Positions 11,219 through 24,769 of a stretch of DNA of 64,000 nucleotides are shown here, one piece after another; position 1 is the first letter of the stretch; every line of letters begins with the position of its first letter. The notes below the pieces were generated by a model that was not told the origin of the DNA, did not search any database, and saw only the letters and a program-made list of their open reading frames with translations. The stretch is from Symsagittifera roscoffensis (taxonomy: Eukaryota; Xenacoelomorpha; Acoela; Convolutidae): the NCBI RefSeq assembly GCF_963678635.1, contig NC_087068.1, positions 60,016,872 through 60,080,871 on the forward strand, given 5' to 3'. The translations under genes and the position numbers were made by a program.

Positions 11219-11757
11219 ATTCAACTAGCAAAAGGAGTGCAAAAGGAGTAGTACAACACTCCCAGCAGCAACTTACACACCAGAGGTTCAGGGAAACATT
11301 ACTGAGTGGAAAAACCCTTCGTATATACAACTACTCAATAAAATCGAAAGCCCATACCAACATAACCATAGCGCAGAACCGAATTGCCCTTTCACCCTTC
11401 GATAGTAAACGGTTCTTACTATTCGACGGGATAGGTACATTGCCCTTTGGACACAGGTCTACAGAAGAAAATGTGTTCTTCGAGGCCATTGCAGAAGAAA
11501 GCGAGTGGGCAAACTCACAGTTGACAAATACCCCGACTTATAGCAGCGAAAACAGCGAAAGCTGGCAATCGCCGGAATTCCGGGTCCCAGATTGGGGCTT
11601 TCTTCAAGAAAGCTATACGGAGGAAGAGCTTCAAGAAGAAAGCGCAGCTAGCAGTTCAAGAGACCCTCCGCCTATCAATAATCCATTCATTCTAACAGAA
11701 GCGTCTGTTCGTTCTAGTCAGAAAAAAAGGAGAAAACTTGATAAAGTTGATCAATAA
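11219..11757 (+). CDS. Virus-like family B DNA polymerase, exon 3 (C terminus)
   Basis: The exon carries the characteristic end of this polymerase class: a KRSAKGV block after the acceptor, a helical 'RFRETLLSGK' stretch, and the C-terminal signature IALSPFDSKRFLLFDGIGTL, where relatives have an 'ALS..DDKRY.L.DGI.TLA.GH' pattern. A long acidic, Ser-rich tail follows, then a basic SQKKRRKLDK patch likely to act as a nuclear signal. The stop codon overlaps an AATAAA poly(A) signal (about 11753-11758). Spliced length is 4173 nt, or 1390 residues. Confidence 0.75.
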
Positions 11758-12621
11758 AATTTTTCACTTGAAAATGTCGGCCAAATTGCCTTGTTACTTG
11801 GAATTACGGCTGTACATTTGTAAATATAAAACATTCAGCAAACATTGTTTTAAGTTAAATAGACCGGCGCAAAAGAGACTGGTAATTGCAACTTACCCTT
11901 GAAGCAGGAGCGAAGGATTGAAGCAGGAGCGAAGTTTCCCAAAGTAAGCTAATAGTAAGGATAAAAGAATCAAAATGGTGCAAGTCGAAATTAAGGGAGA
12001 CTTGGAAATAAGTTTGAAAATAAAATAAGAAAGAGAAACGAACAATAATTACCAAAAATTTTTAAAAGGAAATATGAATGGTACTTTATGTAAACTCATA
12101 TTTATATGAACGAAAAGGATTAGCTTTTAGATAAAAATAAGCGAAAAAACCGCAGCCGGATATACCTAGTGGTGGGAAAGTTTGGAAGGGATTAAATTTA
12201 ACCACCGCGCGAAAATAAATACCAAGTATTTTCTCTGTCGGGTGTCCTAAGAGAGGGGTCTTTTTATTTCGGGCAGGGTACTTTGGGGTCTTTAAAAAAG
12301 ATGGGTCCTTTTAGACCCTACTTTTGGTAGGACCCCAAAGACCCCTACCGTCGAAAAGACCCCCCCCTAAGGACACACGGCGGATTACAATACTACTATT
12401 GATTGCATAAAATTTATTTTCTTAATTTTCTCTTCTAAGTCAAGAGTTTTTGAGGTGGGTGAGGAACGATTAGTTTGCTACGAGATCTCTTGCACATACA
12501 AGTTAATCAGGCTGTTTCATTTGTTTCCATGTGATGCAGTGTGAGACTAATTTAGCCTACTATTCCTTCCGAAGAGGATGGGGGTGGGGGGGGGGGTCTG
12601 TGAGTCTCTTACTGTACTCAC
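11758..12621. other. TRPM intron 6 sequence right of the polymerase gene
   Basis: No gene recognised. It contains a short GAAGCAGGAGCGAAG duplication near 11898-11935, a ~144-bp foldback element (listed separately), and a G-rich run near 12578-12596. The minus-strand exon 6 donor lies at its right border. Confidence 0.6.
12237..12380. mobile_element. Small foldback/MITE-like element
   Basis: Imperfect inverted arms: the left begins CGGGTGTCCTAAGAGAGGGG and the right ends CCCCTAAGGACACACGG. Inner GGGGTCTTT/AAAGACCCC and GGGTCC/GGACCC pairs fold the whole segment into a hairpin. No coding capacity. No target duplication could be fixed by eye. Confidence 0.5.
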
Positions 12622-12823
12622 TTTCTCTCCATGATGGCCGCCAGTTTGTGGCACTGAAGAGCGGTGAGTGTGTGTGCGTGTGAGTGTCTGCTGTTGGTGG
12701 CGTGCAGTCTCATTGCCAATGTCAGGATGTCCGCTGCATCCCCACTCCCCTCACACACCACCACAGGGATCCCGTTGGCCAGGGCACGCGCCGCCCGCTC
12801 GAAGCAGTCGTACTCCCCGCCCA
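12622..12823 (-). CDS. TRPM-like channel, exon 6 (end of SLOG/MHR region)
   Basis: 202-nt exon bounded by acceptor CGTTTTAG (before 12823) and donor GAGAAA|GTGAGT (12622/12621). It encodes GGEYDCFERAARALANGI followed by PVVVCEGSGDAADIL. This corresponds to the TRPM block 'EGG..........PVVVCDGSGRASDIL', one of the family's best conserved N-terminal motifs in the nucleotide-binding-like SLOG fold. The tail (LTALQCHKLAAIMERK) matches the following helix, usually ending in a run of basic residues. Phase 1 entry fits the exon 5 donor; two bases remain at the exit. The next exons to the left are not seen before the gap. Confidence 0.75.
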
Positions 12824-13072
12824 CTAAAACGACCACATACTGTGCTTATACACAACTGCACAACTGTGCTCATATTATAAGTATTATTTGTACATAAATT
12901 AACTAATCATCATTAAGAACATAAACTCTTAGTATTGTTGAACTCTTATCTTTAGAAGAATTTCTGTTTTGATCTAAAACAGATTGCTCCCAGTTAGAAA
13001 TAATTTGGTCACACATACACAAACCTTTGAGTAGTTTTACCCGTTTAGTCATACAGTGAACACATTCACAAT
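12824..13072 (-). other. TRPM intron 5, unique part next to the exon 6 acceptor
   Basis: About 250 bp of non-repeat sequence between the exon 6 acceptor and the first decayed 98-bp unit. No other feature seen. Confidence 0.6.
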
Positions 13073-15599
13073 AAGTGGACATACCTAGAATGAGGACTAA
13101 GCGATCGTTGAGTCCACTGATATGTGAGATATTATTCGTATAATGAAAAGTGGTAAATATGATTGAGAAATAGTGGACAGACCTAGAATGAGTACTAGAG
13201 GAGTGTTGAGTCCATTGCTGTGTGAGATGATACGCGTATAGTAAAAGTGGGAAGTATGATTAAGAAATAGTGGACAGACCTAGAATGAGTACTAGAGGAG
13301 TGTTGAGTCCATTGCTCTGTGAGATGATACGGGTATAGTAATAAATGGGAAATATGATTGAGAAATAGTGGACAGACCTAGAATGAGTACTAGAGGAGTG
13401 TTGAGTCCATTGCTCTGTGAGATGATACGGGTATAGTAATAAGTGGGAAATATGATTGAGAAATAGTGGACAGACCTAGAATGAGTACTAGAGGAGTGTT
13501 GAGTCCATTGCTCTGTGAGATGATACGGGTATAGTAATAAGTGGGAAATATGATTGAGAAATAGTGGACAGACCTAGAATGAGTACTAGAGGAGTGTTGA
13601 GTCCATTGCTCTGTGAGATGATACGGGTATAGTAATAAGTGGGAAATATGATTGAGAAATAGTGGACAGACCTAGAATGAGTACTAGAGGAGTGTTGAGT
13701 CCATTGCTCTGTGAGATGATACGGGTATAATAATAAGTGGGAAATATGATTGAGAAATAGTGGACAGACCTAGAATGAGTACTAGAGGAGTGTTGAGTCC
13801 ATTGCTCTGTGAGATGATACGGGTATAGTAATAAGTGGGAAATATGATTGAGAAATAGTGGACAGACCTAGAATGAGTACTAGAGGAGTGTTGAGTCCAT
13901 TGCTCTGTGAGATGATACGGGTATAGTAATAAGTGGGAAATATGATTGAGAAATGAGAAATAGTGGACAGACCTAGAATGAGGACTAGAGGAGTGTTGAG
14001 TCCATTGCTCTGTGAGATGATACGGGTATAGTAAAAGTGGGAAATATGATTGAGAAATAGTGGACAGACCTAGAATGAGTACAAGAGGAGTGTTGAGTCC
14101 ATTGCTCTGTGAGATGATACGGGTATAGTAATAAGTGGGAAATATGTTTGAGAAATAGTGGACAGACCTAGAATGAGTACTAGAGGAGTTTTGAGTCCAT
14201 TGCTCTGTGAGATGATACGCGTATAGTAAAAGTGGGAAATATGATTGAGAAATAGTGGACAGACCTAGAATGAGGACTAGAGGAGTGTTGAGTCCATTGC
14301 TCTGTGAGATCATACGGGTATAGTAATAAGTGGGAAATATGATTGAGAAATAGTGGACAGACCTAGAATGAGTACTAGAGGAGTGTTGAGTCCATTGCTC
14401 TGTGAGATGATACGGGTATAGTAATAAGTGGGAAATATGATTGAGAAATAGTGGACAGACCTAGAATGAGGACTAGAGGAGTGTTGAGTCCATTGCTCTG
14501 TGAGATGATACGGGTATAGTAATAAGTGGGAAATATGATTGAGAAATACTGGACAGACCTAGAATGAGTACTAGCGGAGTGTTGAGTCCATTGCTCTTTG
14601 AGATGATACGGGTATAGTAATAAGTGGGAAATATGATTGAGAAATAGTGGACAGACCTAGGAATGAGTACTAGAGGAGTGTTGAGTCCATTCCTCTGTGA
14701 GATGATACGGGTATAGTAATAAGTGGGAAACATTATTGAGAAATAGTGGACAGACCTAGAATGAGTACTAGAGGAGTGTTGAGTCCATTGCTCTGTGAGA
14801 TGATACGCGTATAGTAAAAGTGGGAAATATGATTGAGAAATAGTGGACAGACCTAGAATGAGTACTAGAGGAGTGTTGAGTCCATTGCTCTGTGAGATGA
14901 TACGGGTATAGTAATAAGTGGGAAATATGATTGAGAAATAGTGGACAGACCTAGAATGAGGACTAGAGGAGTGTTGAGTCCATTGCTCTGTGAGATTATA
15001 CGGGTATAGTAATAAGTGGGAAATATGATTAAGAAATAGTGGACAGACCTAGAATGAGTACTAGAGGAGTGTTGAGTCCATTGCTCTGTGAGATGATACG
15101 GGTATAGTAAAAGTGGGAAATATGGTTGAGAAATAGTGGACAGACCTAGAATGAGTACTAGAGGAGTGTTGAGTCCATTGCTCTGTGAGATGATACGGGT
15201 ATAGTAATAAGTGGGAAATATGTTTGAGAAATAGTGGACAGACCTAGAATGAGTACTAGAGGAGTTTTGAGTCCATTGCTCTGTGAGATGATACGGGTAT
15301 AGTAATAAGTGAGAAATATGATTGAGAAATAGTGGACAGACCTAGAATGAGTACTAGAGGAGTGTTGAGTCCATTGCTCTGTGAGATGATACGGGTATAG
15401 TAATAAGTGGGAAATATGATTGAGAAATAGTGGACAGACCTAGGAATGAGTACTAGAGGAGTGTTGAGTCCATTGCTCTGTGAGATGATACGGGTATAGT
15501 AATAAGTGGGAAATATGATGAGAAATAGTGGACAGACCTAGAATGAGTACTAGAGGAGTGTTGAGTCCATTGCTCTGTGAGATGATACGCGTATAGTAA

Positions 15600-18510
15600 A
15601 AGTGGGAAATATGATTGAGAAATAGTGGACAGACCTAGAATGAGTACTAGAGGAGCGTTGAGTCCACTGCTCTGTGAGATGATACGGGTATAGTAATAAG
15701 TGGGAAATATGATTGAGAAATAGTGGACAGACCTAGAATGAGTACTAGAGGAGTGTTGAGTCCATTGCTCTGTGAGATGATACGCGTATAGTAAAAGTGG
15801 GAAATATGATTGAGAAATAGTGGACAGACCTAGAATGAGTACTAGAGGAGTGTTGAGTCCATTGCTCTGTGAGATGATACGGGTGTAGTAATAAGTGGGA
15901 AATATGATTGAGAAATAGTGGACAGAACTAGAATGAGTACTAGAGGAGTGTTGAGTCCATTGCTCTGTGAGATGATACGCGTATAGTAAAAGTGGGAAAT
16001 ATGATTGAGAAATAGTGGACAGACCTAGAATGAGTACTAGAGGAGTGTTGAGTCCATTGCTCTGTGAGATGATACGGGTATAGTAAAAGTGGGAAATATG
16101 ATTGAGAAATAGTGGACAGACCTAGAATGAGTACTAGAGAAGTGTTGAGTCCATTGCTCTGTGAGATGATACGGGTATAGTAAAAGTAAGAAATATGATT
16201 GAGAAATAGTGGACAGACCTATAATGAGGACTAGAGGAGTGTTGAGTCCATTGCTCTGTGAGATGATACGGGTATAGTAAAAGTGGGAAATATGATTGAG
16301 AAATAGTGGACAGACCTAGAATGAGTACTAGAGGAGTGTTGAGTCCATTGCTCTGTGAGATGATACGGGTATAGTAAAAGTGGGAAATATGATTGAGAAA
16401 TAGTGGACAGACCTAGAATGAGTACTAGAGGAGTGTTGAGTCCATTGCTCTGTGAGATGATACGGGTATAGTAATAAGGGGAAATATGTTTGAGAAATAG
16501 TGGACAGACCTAGAATGAGTACTAGAGGAGTTTTGAGTCCATTGCTCTGTGAGATGATACGCGTATAGTAAAACTGGGAAATATGATTGAGAAATAGTGG
16601 ACAGACCTAGAATGAGGACTAGAGGAGTGTTGAGTCCATTGCTCTGTGAGATGATACGGGTATAGTAATAAGTGGGAAATTTGTTTGAGAAATAGTGCAC
16701 AGACCTAGAATGAGTACTAGAGGAGTGTTGAGTCCATTGCTCTGTGAGATGATACGCGTATAGTAAAAGTGGGAAATATGATTGAGAAATAGTGGACAGA
16801 CCTAGAATGAGGACTAGAGGAGTATAGAGTCCATTGCTCTGTGAGATGATACGGGTATAATAATAAGTGGGAAATATGTTTGAGAAATAGTGGACAGACA
16901 TAGAATGAGTACAAGAGGAGTTTTGAGTCCATTAGTCTGTGAGATGATACGCGTATAGTAAAAGTGGGAAATATGTTTGAGAAATAGTGGACAGACCTAG
17001 AATGAGTACTAGAGGAGTGTTGAGTCCATTGCTCTGTGAGATGATACGCGTATAGTAAAAGTGGGAAATATGATTGAGAAATAGTGGACAGACCTAGAAT
17101 GAGTACTAGAGGAGCGTTGAGTCCACTGCTCTGTGAGATGATACGGGTATAGTAATAAGTGGGAAATATGATTGAGAAATAGTGGACAGACCTAGAATGA
17201 GTACTAGAGGAGTGTTGAGTCCATTGCTCTGTGAGATGATACGCGTATAGTAAAAGTGGGAAATATGATTGAGAAATAGTGGACAGACCTAGAATGAGTA
17301 CTAGAGGAGTGTTGAGTCCATTGCTCTGTGAGATGATACGGGTGTAGTAATAAGTGGGAAATATGATTGAGAAATAGTGGACAGAACTAGAATGAGTACT
17401 AGAGGAGTGTTGAGTCCATTGCTCTGTGAGATGATACGCGTATAGTAAAAGTGGGAAATATGATTGAGAAATAGTGGACAGACCTAGAATGAGTACTAGA
17501 GGAGTGTTGAGTCCATTGCTCTGTGAGATGATACGGGTATAGTAAAAGTGGGAAATATGATTGAGAAATAGTGGACAGACCTAGAATGAGTACTAGAGAA
17601 GTGTTGAGTCCATTGCTCTGTGAGATGATACGGGTATAGTAAAAGTAAGAAATATGATTGAGAAATAGTGGACAGACCTATAATGAGGACTAGAGGAGTG
17701 TTGAGTCCATTGCTCTGTGAGATGATACGGGTATAGTAAAAGTGGGAAATATGATTGAGAAATAGTGGACAGACCTAGAATGAGTACTAGAGGAGTGTTG
17801 AGTCCATTGCTCTGTGAGATGATACGGGTATAGTAAAAGTGGGAAATATGATTGAGAAATAGTGGACAGACCTAGAATGAGTACTAGAGGAGTGTTGAGT
17901 CCATTGCTCTGTGAGATGATACGGGTATAGTAATAAGGGGAAATATGTTTGAGAAATAGTCGACAGACCTAGAATGAGTACTAGAGGAGTTTTGAGTCCA
18001 TTGCTCTGTGAGATGATACGCGTATAGTAAAACTGGGAAATATGATTGAGAAATAGTGGACAGACCTAGAATGAGGACTAGAGGAGTGTTGAGTCCATTG
18101 CTCTGTGAGATGATACGGGTATAGTAATAAGTGGGAAATTTGTTTGAGAAATAGTGCACAGACCTAGAATGAGTACTAGAGGAGTGTTGAGTCCATTGCT
18201 CTGTGAGATGATACGCGTATAGTAAAAGTGGGAAATATGATTGAGAAATAGTGGACAGACCTAGAATGAGGACTAGAGGAGTATAGAGTCCATTGCTCTG
18301 TGAGATGATACGGGTATAATAATAAGTGGGAAATATGTTTGAGAAATAGTGGACAGACATAGAATGAGTACAAGAGGAGTTTTGAGTCCATTAGTCTGTG
18401 AGATGATACGCGTATAGTAAAAGTGGGAAATATGTTTGAGAAATAGTGGACAGACCTAGAATGAGTACTAGAGGAGTGTTGAGTCCATTGCTCTGTGAGA
18501 TGATACGCGT
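15600..18510. repeat. Higher-order duplication (about 1459 bp) within the 98-bp array
   Basis: Two nearly identical adjacent blocks of about 15 units. The segment around 16425-16932 recurs at 17884-18391 with rare differences, such as GTGGACAG/GTCGACAG at 16500/17960. The private variants TAAGAAATATG, GTGTAGTAATAAG and TAGTGCACAG occur in both copies at the same offset. This shows recent block duplication, not unit-by-unit growth. Confidence 0.85.
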
Positions 18511-21500
18511 ATAGTAAAAGTGGGAAATATGATTGAGAAATAGTGGACAGACCTAGAATGAGGACTAGAGGAGTGTTGAGTCCATTGCTCTGTGAGATGA
18601 TACGGGTATAGTAAAAGTGGGAAATATGATTGAGAAATAGTGGACAGACCTAGAATGAGTACTAGAGGAGTGTTGAGTCCCTTGCTCTGTGAGATGATAC
18701 GGGTATAGTAATAAGTGGGAAATATGATTGAGAAATAGTGGACAGACCTAGAATGAGTACTAGAGGAGTGTTGAGTCCATTGCTCTGTGAGATGATACGG
18801 GTATAGTAATAAGTGGGAAATATGATTGAGAAATAGTGGACAGACCTAGAATGAGTACTAGAGGAGTGTTGAGTCCATTGCTCTGTGAGATGATACGCGT
18901 ATAGTAAAAGTGGGAAATATGATTGAGAAATAGTGGACAGACCTAGAATGAGGACTAGAGGAGTGTTGAGTCCATTGCTCTGTGAGATGATACGGGTATA
19001 GTAATAAGTGGGAAAAATGATTGAGAAATAGTGGACAGACCTAGAATGAGTACTAGAGGAGTGTTGAGTCCATTGCTCTTTGAGATGATACGCGTATAGT
19101 AAAAGTGGGAAATATGATTGAGAAATAGTGGACAGACCTAGAATGAGGACTAGAGGAGTGTTGAGTCCATTGCTCTGTGAGATGATACGGGTATAGTAAT
19201 AAGTGGGAAATATGTTTGAGAAATAGTGGACAGACCTAGAATGAGTAGTAGAGGAGTGTTGAGTCCATTGCTCTGTGAGATGATACGCGTATAGTAAAAA
19301 TGGGAAATATTATTGAGAAATAGTGGACAGACCTAGAAAGAGGACTAGAGGAGTGTTGAGTCCATTGCTCTGTGAGATGATACGGGTATAGTAAAAGTGG
19401 GAAATATGATTGAGAAATAGTGGACAGACCTAGAATGAGTACTAGAGGAGTGTTGAGTCCATTGCTCTGTGAGATGATACGGGTATAGTAATAAGTGGGA
19501 AATATGATTGAGAATTAGTGGACAGACCTAGAATGAGTACTAGAGGAGTGTTGAGTCCATTGCTCTGTGAGATGATACGCGTATAGTAAAAGTGGGAAAT
19601 ATGATTGAGAAATAGTGGACAGACCTAGAATGAGGACTAGAGGAGTGTTGAGTCCATTGCTCTGTGAGATGATACGGGTATAGTAAAAGTGGGAAATATG
19701 ATTGAGAAATAGTGGATTGACCTAGAATGAGTACTAGAGGAGTGCTGAGTCCATTGCTCTGTGAGATGATACGGGTATAGTAATAAGTGGGAAATATGAT
19801 TGAGAAATAGTGGACAGACCTAGAATGAGTACTAGAGGAGTGTTGAGTCCATTGCTCTGTGAGATGATACGCGTATAGTAAAAATGGGAAATATGATTGA
19901 GAAATAGTGGACAGACCTAGAATGAGTACTAGAGGAGTGTTGAGTCCATTGCTCTGTGAGATGATACGCGTATAGTAAAAAGTGGGAAATATGATTGAGA
20001 ATTAGTGGACAGACCTAGAATGAGTACTAGAGGAGTGTTGAGTCCATTGTTGTGTGAGATGATACGCGTATAGTAAAAGTGGGAAATATGATTGAGAAAT
20101 AGTGGACAGACCTAAAATGAGTACTAGAGGAGTGTTGAGTCCATTGCTCTGTGAGATGATACGCGTATAGTAAAGAGTAGGAAATATGATTGAGAAATAG
20201 TGGACAGACCTAGAATGAGTACTAGAGGAGTGTTGAGTCCATTGCTCTGTGAGATGATACGCGTATAATAAAAGTGCGAAATATGATTGAGAATTAGTGG
20301 ACAGACCTAGAATGAGTACTAGAGGAGTGTTGAGTCCATTGCTCTGTGAGATGGTACGCGTATAATAAAAGTGGGAAATATGATTGAGAAATAGTGGACA
20401 GACCTAGAATGAGTACTAGAGGAGTGTTGAGTCCATTGCTCTGTGAGATGATACGCGTATAGTAAAAATGGGAAATATGATTGAGAAATAGTGGACAGAC
20501 CTAGAATGAGTACTAGAGGAGTGTTGAGTCCATTGCTCTGTGAGATGATACGCGTATAGTAAAAATGGGAAATATGATTGAGAAATAGTGGACAGACCTA
20601 GAATGAGTACTAGAGGAGTGTTGAGTCCATTGCTCTGTGAGATGATACGCGTATAGTAATAAGTGGGAAATATGATTGAGAATTAGTGGACAGACCTAGA
20701 ATGAGTACTAGAGCAGTGTTGAGTCCATTGTTGTGTGAGATGATACGCGTATAGTAAAAGTGGGAAATATGATTAAGAAATAGTGGACAGACCTAAAATG
20801 AGTACTAGAGGAGTGTTGAGTCCATTGCTCTGTGAGATGATACGCGTATAGTAAAGAGTAGGAAATATGATTGAGAAATAGTGGACAGACCTAGAATGAG
20901 TACTAGAGGAGTGTTGAGTCCATTGCTCTGTGAGATGATACGCGTATAATATAAGTGCGAAATATGATTGAGAAATAGTAGATTGACCTAGAATGAGTAC
21001 TAGAGGAGTGCTGAGTCCATTGCTCTGTGAGATGATACGCGTATAATAAAAGTGCGAAATATGATTGAGAATTAGTGGACAGACCTAGAATGAGTACTAG
21101 AGGAGTGTTGAGTCCATTGCTCTGTGAGATGGTACGCGTATAATAAAAGTGGGAAATATGATTGAAAATTAGTGGACAGACCTAGAATGAGTACTAGAGG
21201 AGTGTTGAGTCCATTGCTGTGTGAGATGATACGCGTATAGTAAAAGTGGGAAGTATGATTAAGAAATAGTGGACAGACCTAGAAGGAGTACTAGAGGGAG
21301 TGTTGAGTCCATTGCTGTGTGAGATGATACGCGTATAGTAAAAGTGGGAAGTATGATTAAGAAATAGTGGAAAGACCTAGAATAAGTACTAGAGGAGTGT
21401 TGAGTCCATTTCTCTGTGAGATGATACGCGTATAGTAAAGAGTAGGAAATATGATTGAGAAATAGTGGACAGACCTAGAATGAGTACTAGAGGAGTGTTG

Positions 21501-24500
21501 AGTCCATTGCTCTATGAGATGATACGCCTTTAGTAAAGAGTAGGAAATATGATTGAAAATTAGTGGACAGACCTAGAATGAGTATTAGAGGAGTGTTGAG
21601 TCCATTGCTGTGTGAGATGATACGCGTATAGTAAAAGTGGGAAATATGATTAAGAATTAGTGGACAGACCTAGAATGAGTACTAGAGGAGTGTTGAGTCC
21701 ATTGCTCTGTGAGATGATACGCGTATAGTAAAGAGTAGGAAATATGATTGAGAAATACTGGACAGACCTAGAATGAGTACTAGAGGAGTGTTGAGTCCAT
21801 TGCTCTGTGAGATGATACGCGTATAGTAAAGAGTGGGAAATATGATTAAGAAATAGTGGACAGACCTAGAATGAGTACTAGAGGAGTGTTGAGTCCATTG
21901 CTCTGTGAGATGATACGCGTATAGTAAAGAGTAGGAAATATGATTGAGAAATAGTGGACAGACCTAGAATGAGTACTAGAGGAGTGTTGAGTCCATTGCT
22001 CTGTGAGATGATACGCGTATAATAAAAGTGGGAAATATGATTGAGAATTAGTGGACAGACCTAGAATGAGTACTAGAGGAGTGTTGAGTCCATTGCTCTG
22101 TGAGATGATACGCGTATAGTAAAAGTGGGAAATATGATTGAGAAATAGTGGACAGACCTAGAATGAGTACTAGAGGAGTGTTGAGTCCATTGCTCTGTGA
22201 GATGATACGGGTATAGTAAAAGTGGGAAATATGATTAAGAAATAGTGGACAGACCTAGAATGAGTACTAGAGGAGTGTTGAGTCCATTGCTCTGTGAGAT
22301 GATACGCGTATAATAAAAATGGGAAGTATGATTGACAATTAGTGGACAGACCTAGAATGAGGACTAGAGGAGTGTTGAGTCCATTGCTATGTGAGATGAT
22401 ACGCGTATAGTAAACATGGGAAGTATGATTAAGAAATAGTGGACAGACTTAGAATAAGTACTAGAAGAGTGTTGAGTCCATTGCTCTGTGAGATGATACG
22501 CGTATAGTAAACAGTAGGAAATATGATTGAGAAATAGTGGACAGACCTAGAATGAGTACTAGAGGAGTGTTGAGTCCATTGCTCTGTGAAATGATACGCG
22601 TTTAGTCAAGAGTAGGAAATATGATTGAGAAATAGTGGACAGACCTAGAATGATTACTAGAGGAGTGTTGAGTCCATTGCTCTGTGAGATGATACGCGTA
22701 TAATAAAAGTGGGAAATATGATTGAGAATTAGTGGACAGACCTAGAATGAGTACTAGAGGAGTGTTGAGTCCATTGCTCTGTGAAATGATACGCGTTTAG
22801 TCAAGAGTAGGAAATATGATTGAGAAATAGTGGACAGACCTAGAATGAGTACTAGAGGAGTGTTGAGTCCATTGCTCTGTGAGATGATACGCGTATAATA
22901 AAAATGGGAAGTATGATTGACAATTAGTGGACAGACCTAGAATGAGGACTAGAGGAGTGTTGAGTCCATTGCTATGTGAGATGATACGCGTATAGTAAAC
23001 ATGGGAAGTATGATTAAGAAATAGTGGACAGACTTAGAATAAGTACTAGAAGAGTGTTGAGTCCATTGCTCTGTGAGATGATACGCGTATAGTAAACAGT
23101 AGGAAATATGATTGAGAAATAGTGGACAGACCTAGAATGAGTACTAGAGGAGTATTGAGTCCATTGCTCTGTGAAATGATACGCGTTTAGTCAAGAGTAG
23201 GAAATATGATTGAGAAATAGTGGACAGACCTAGAATGAGTACTAGAGGAGTGTTGAGTCCATTGCTCTGTGAGATGATACGCCTATAATAAAAGTGGGAA
23301 ATATGATTGAGAATTAGTGGACAGACCTAGAATGAGTACTAGAGGAGTGTTGAGTCCATTGCTCTGTGAGATGATACGCGTATATTAAAAGTGGGAAATA
23401 TGATTGAGAAATAGTGGACAGACCTAGAATGAGTACTAGAGGAGTGTTGAGTCCATTGCTCTGTGAGATGATACGGGTATAGTAAAAGTGGGAAATATGA
23501 TTAAGAAATAGTGGACAGACCTAGAATGAGTACTAGAGGAGTGTTGAGTCCATTGCTCTGTGAGATGATACGCGTATAGTAAAGAGTAGGAAATATGATT
23601 GAGAAATAGTGGACAGACCTAGAATGAGTACTAGAGGAGTGTTGAGTCCATTGCTCTGTGAGATGATACGCGTATAATAAAAATGGGAAGTATGATTGAC
23701 AATTAGTGGACAGACCTAGAATGAGGACTAGAGGAGTGTTGAGTCCATTGCTATGTGAGATGATACGCGTATAGTAAACATGGGAGGTATGATTAAGAAA
23801 TAGTGGACAGACTTAGAATAAGTACTAGAGGAGTGTTGAGTCCATTGCTCTGTGAGATGATACGCGTATAGTAAACAGTAGGAAATATGATTGAGAAATA
23901 GTGGACAGACCTAGAATGAGTACTAGAGGAGTGTTGAGTCCATTGCTCTGTGAAATGATACGCGTTTAGTCAAGAGTAGGAAATATGATTGAGAAATAGT
24001 GGACAGACCTAGAATGAGTACTAGAGGAGTGTTGAGTCCATTGCTCTGTGAGATGATACGCGTATAATAAAAGTGGGAAATATGATTGAGAGTTAGTGGA
24101 CAGACCTAGAATGAGTACTAGAGGAGTGTTGAGTCCATTTCTCTGTGAGATGATACGCGTATAATAAAAGTGGGAAATATGATTAAAAATTAGTGGACAG
24201 ACCTAGAATGAGTACTAGAGGAGTGTTGAGTCCATTGCTGTGTGAGATGATACGCGTATAGTAAAGAGTAGGAAATATGATTGAGAAATAGTGGACAGAC
24301 CTAGAATGTGTACAAGAGGAGTGTTGATCCATTGCTGTGTGAGATGATACGCGTATAGTAATAAGTGGGAAATATGATTGATTAATAGTGGACAGACCTA
24401 GAATGAGTACTAGAGGAGTGTTGATTCCATTGCTGTGTGAGATAATACGCGTATAGTAATAAGTGGAAAATATGATTGAAAAATAGTGGACAGACCTAGA

Positions 24501-24769
24501 ATGAGTACTAGAGGAGTGTTGAGTCCATTGCTGTGTGAGATGATACGCGTATAGTAAAGAGTGGGAAATATGATTAAGAAACAGTGAACAGACCTAGAAT
24601 GAGTACAAGAGGAGTGTTGAGTCCATTGCTGTGTGAGATGATACGAGTATAGTAATAGATGGGAAATATGATTAAAAAATAGTGGACAGACCTAGAATGA
24701 GTACTAGAGGAGTGTTGAGTCCATTGCTGTGTGAGATGATACGCGGGTAGTAAAGAGTGGGAAATATGA

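Noticed and set aside
12824-12839. Alternative acceptor AGCACAG giving exon 6 five codons more
   Set aside because: It would need phase 0, which conflicts with the exon 5 donor CTAG|GTCTGT. The TTTTAG acceptor gives the right phase and a TRPM-like strand, so it is preferred, but not proved.
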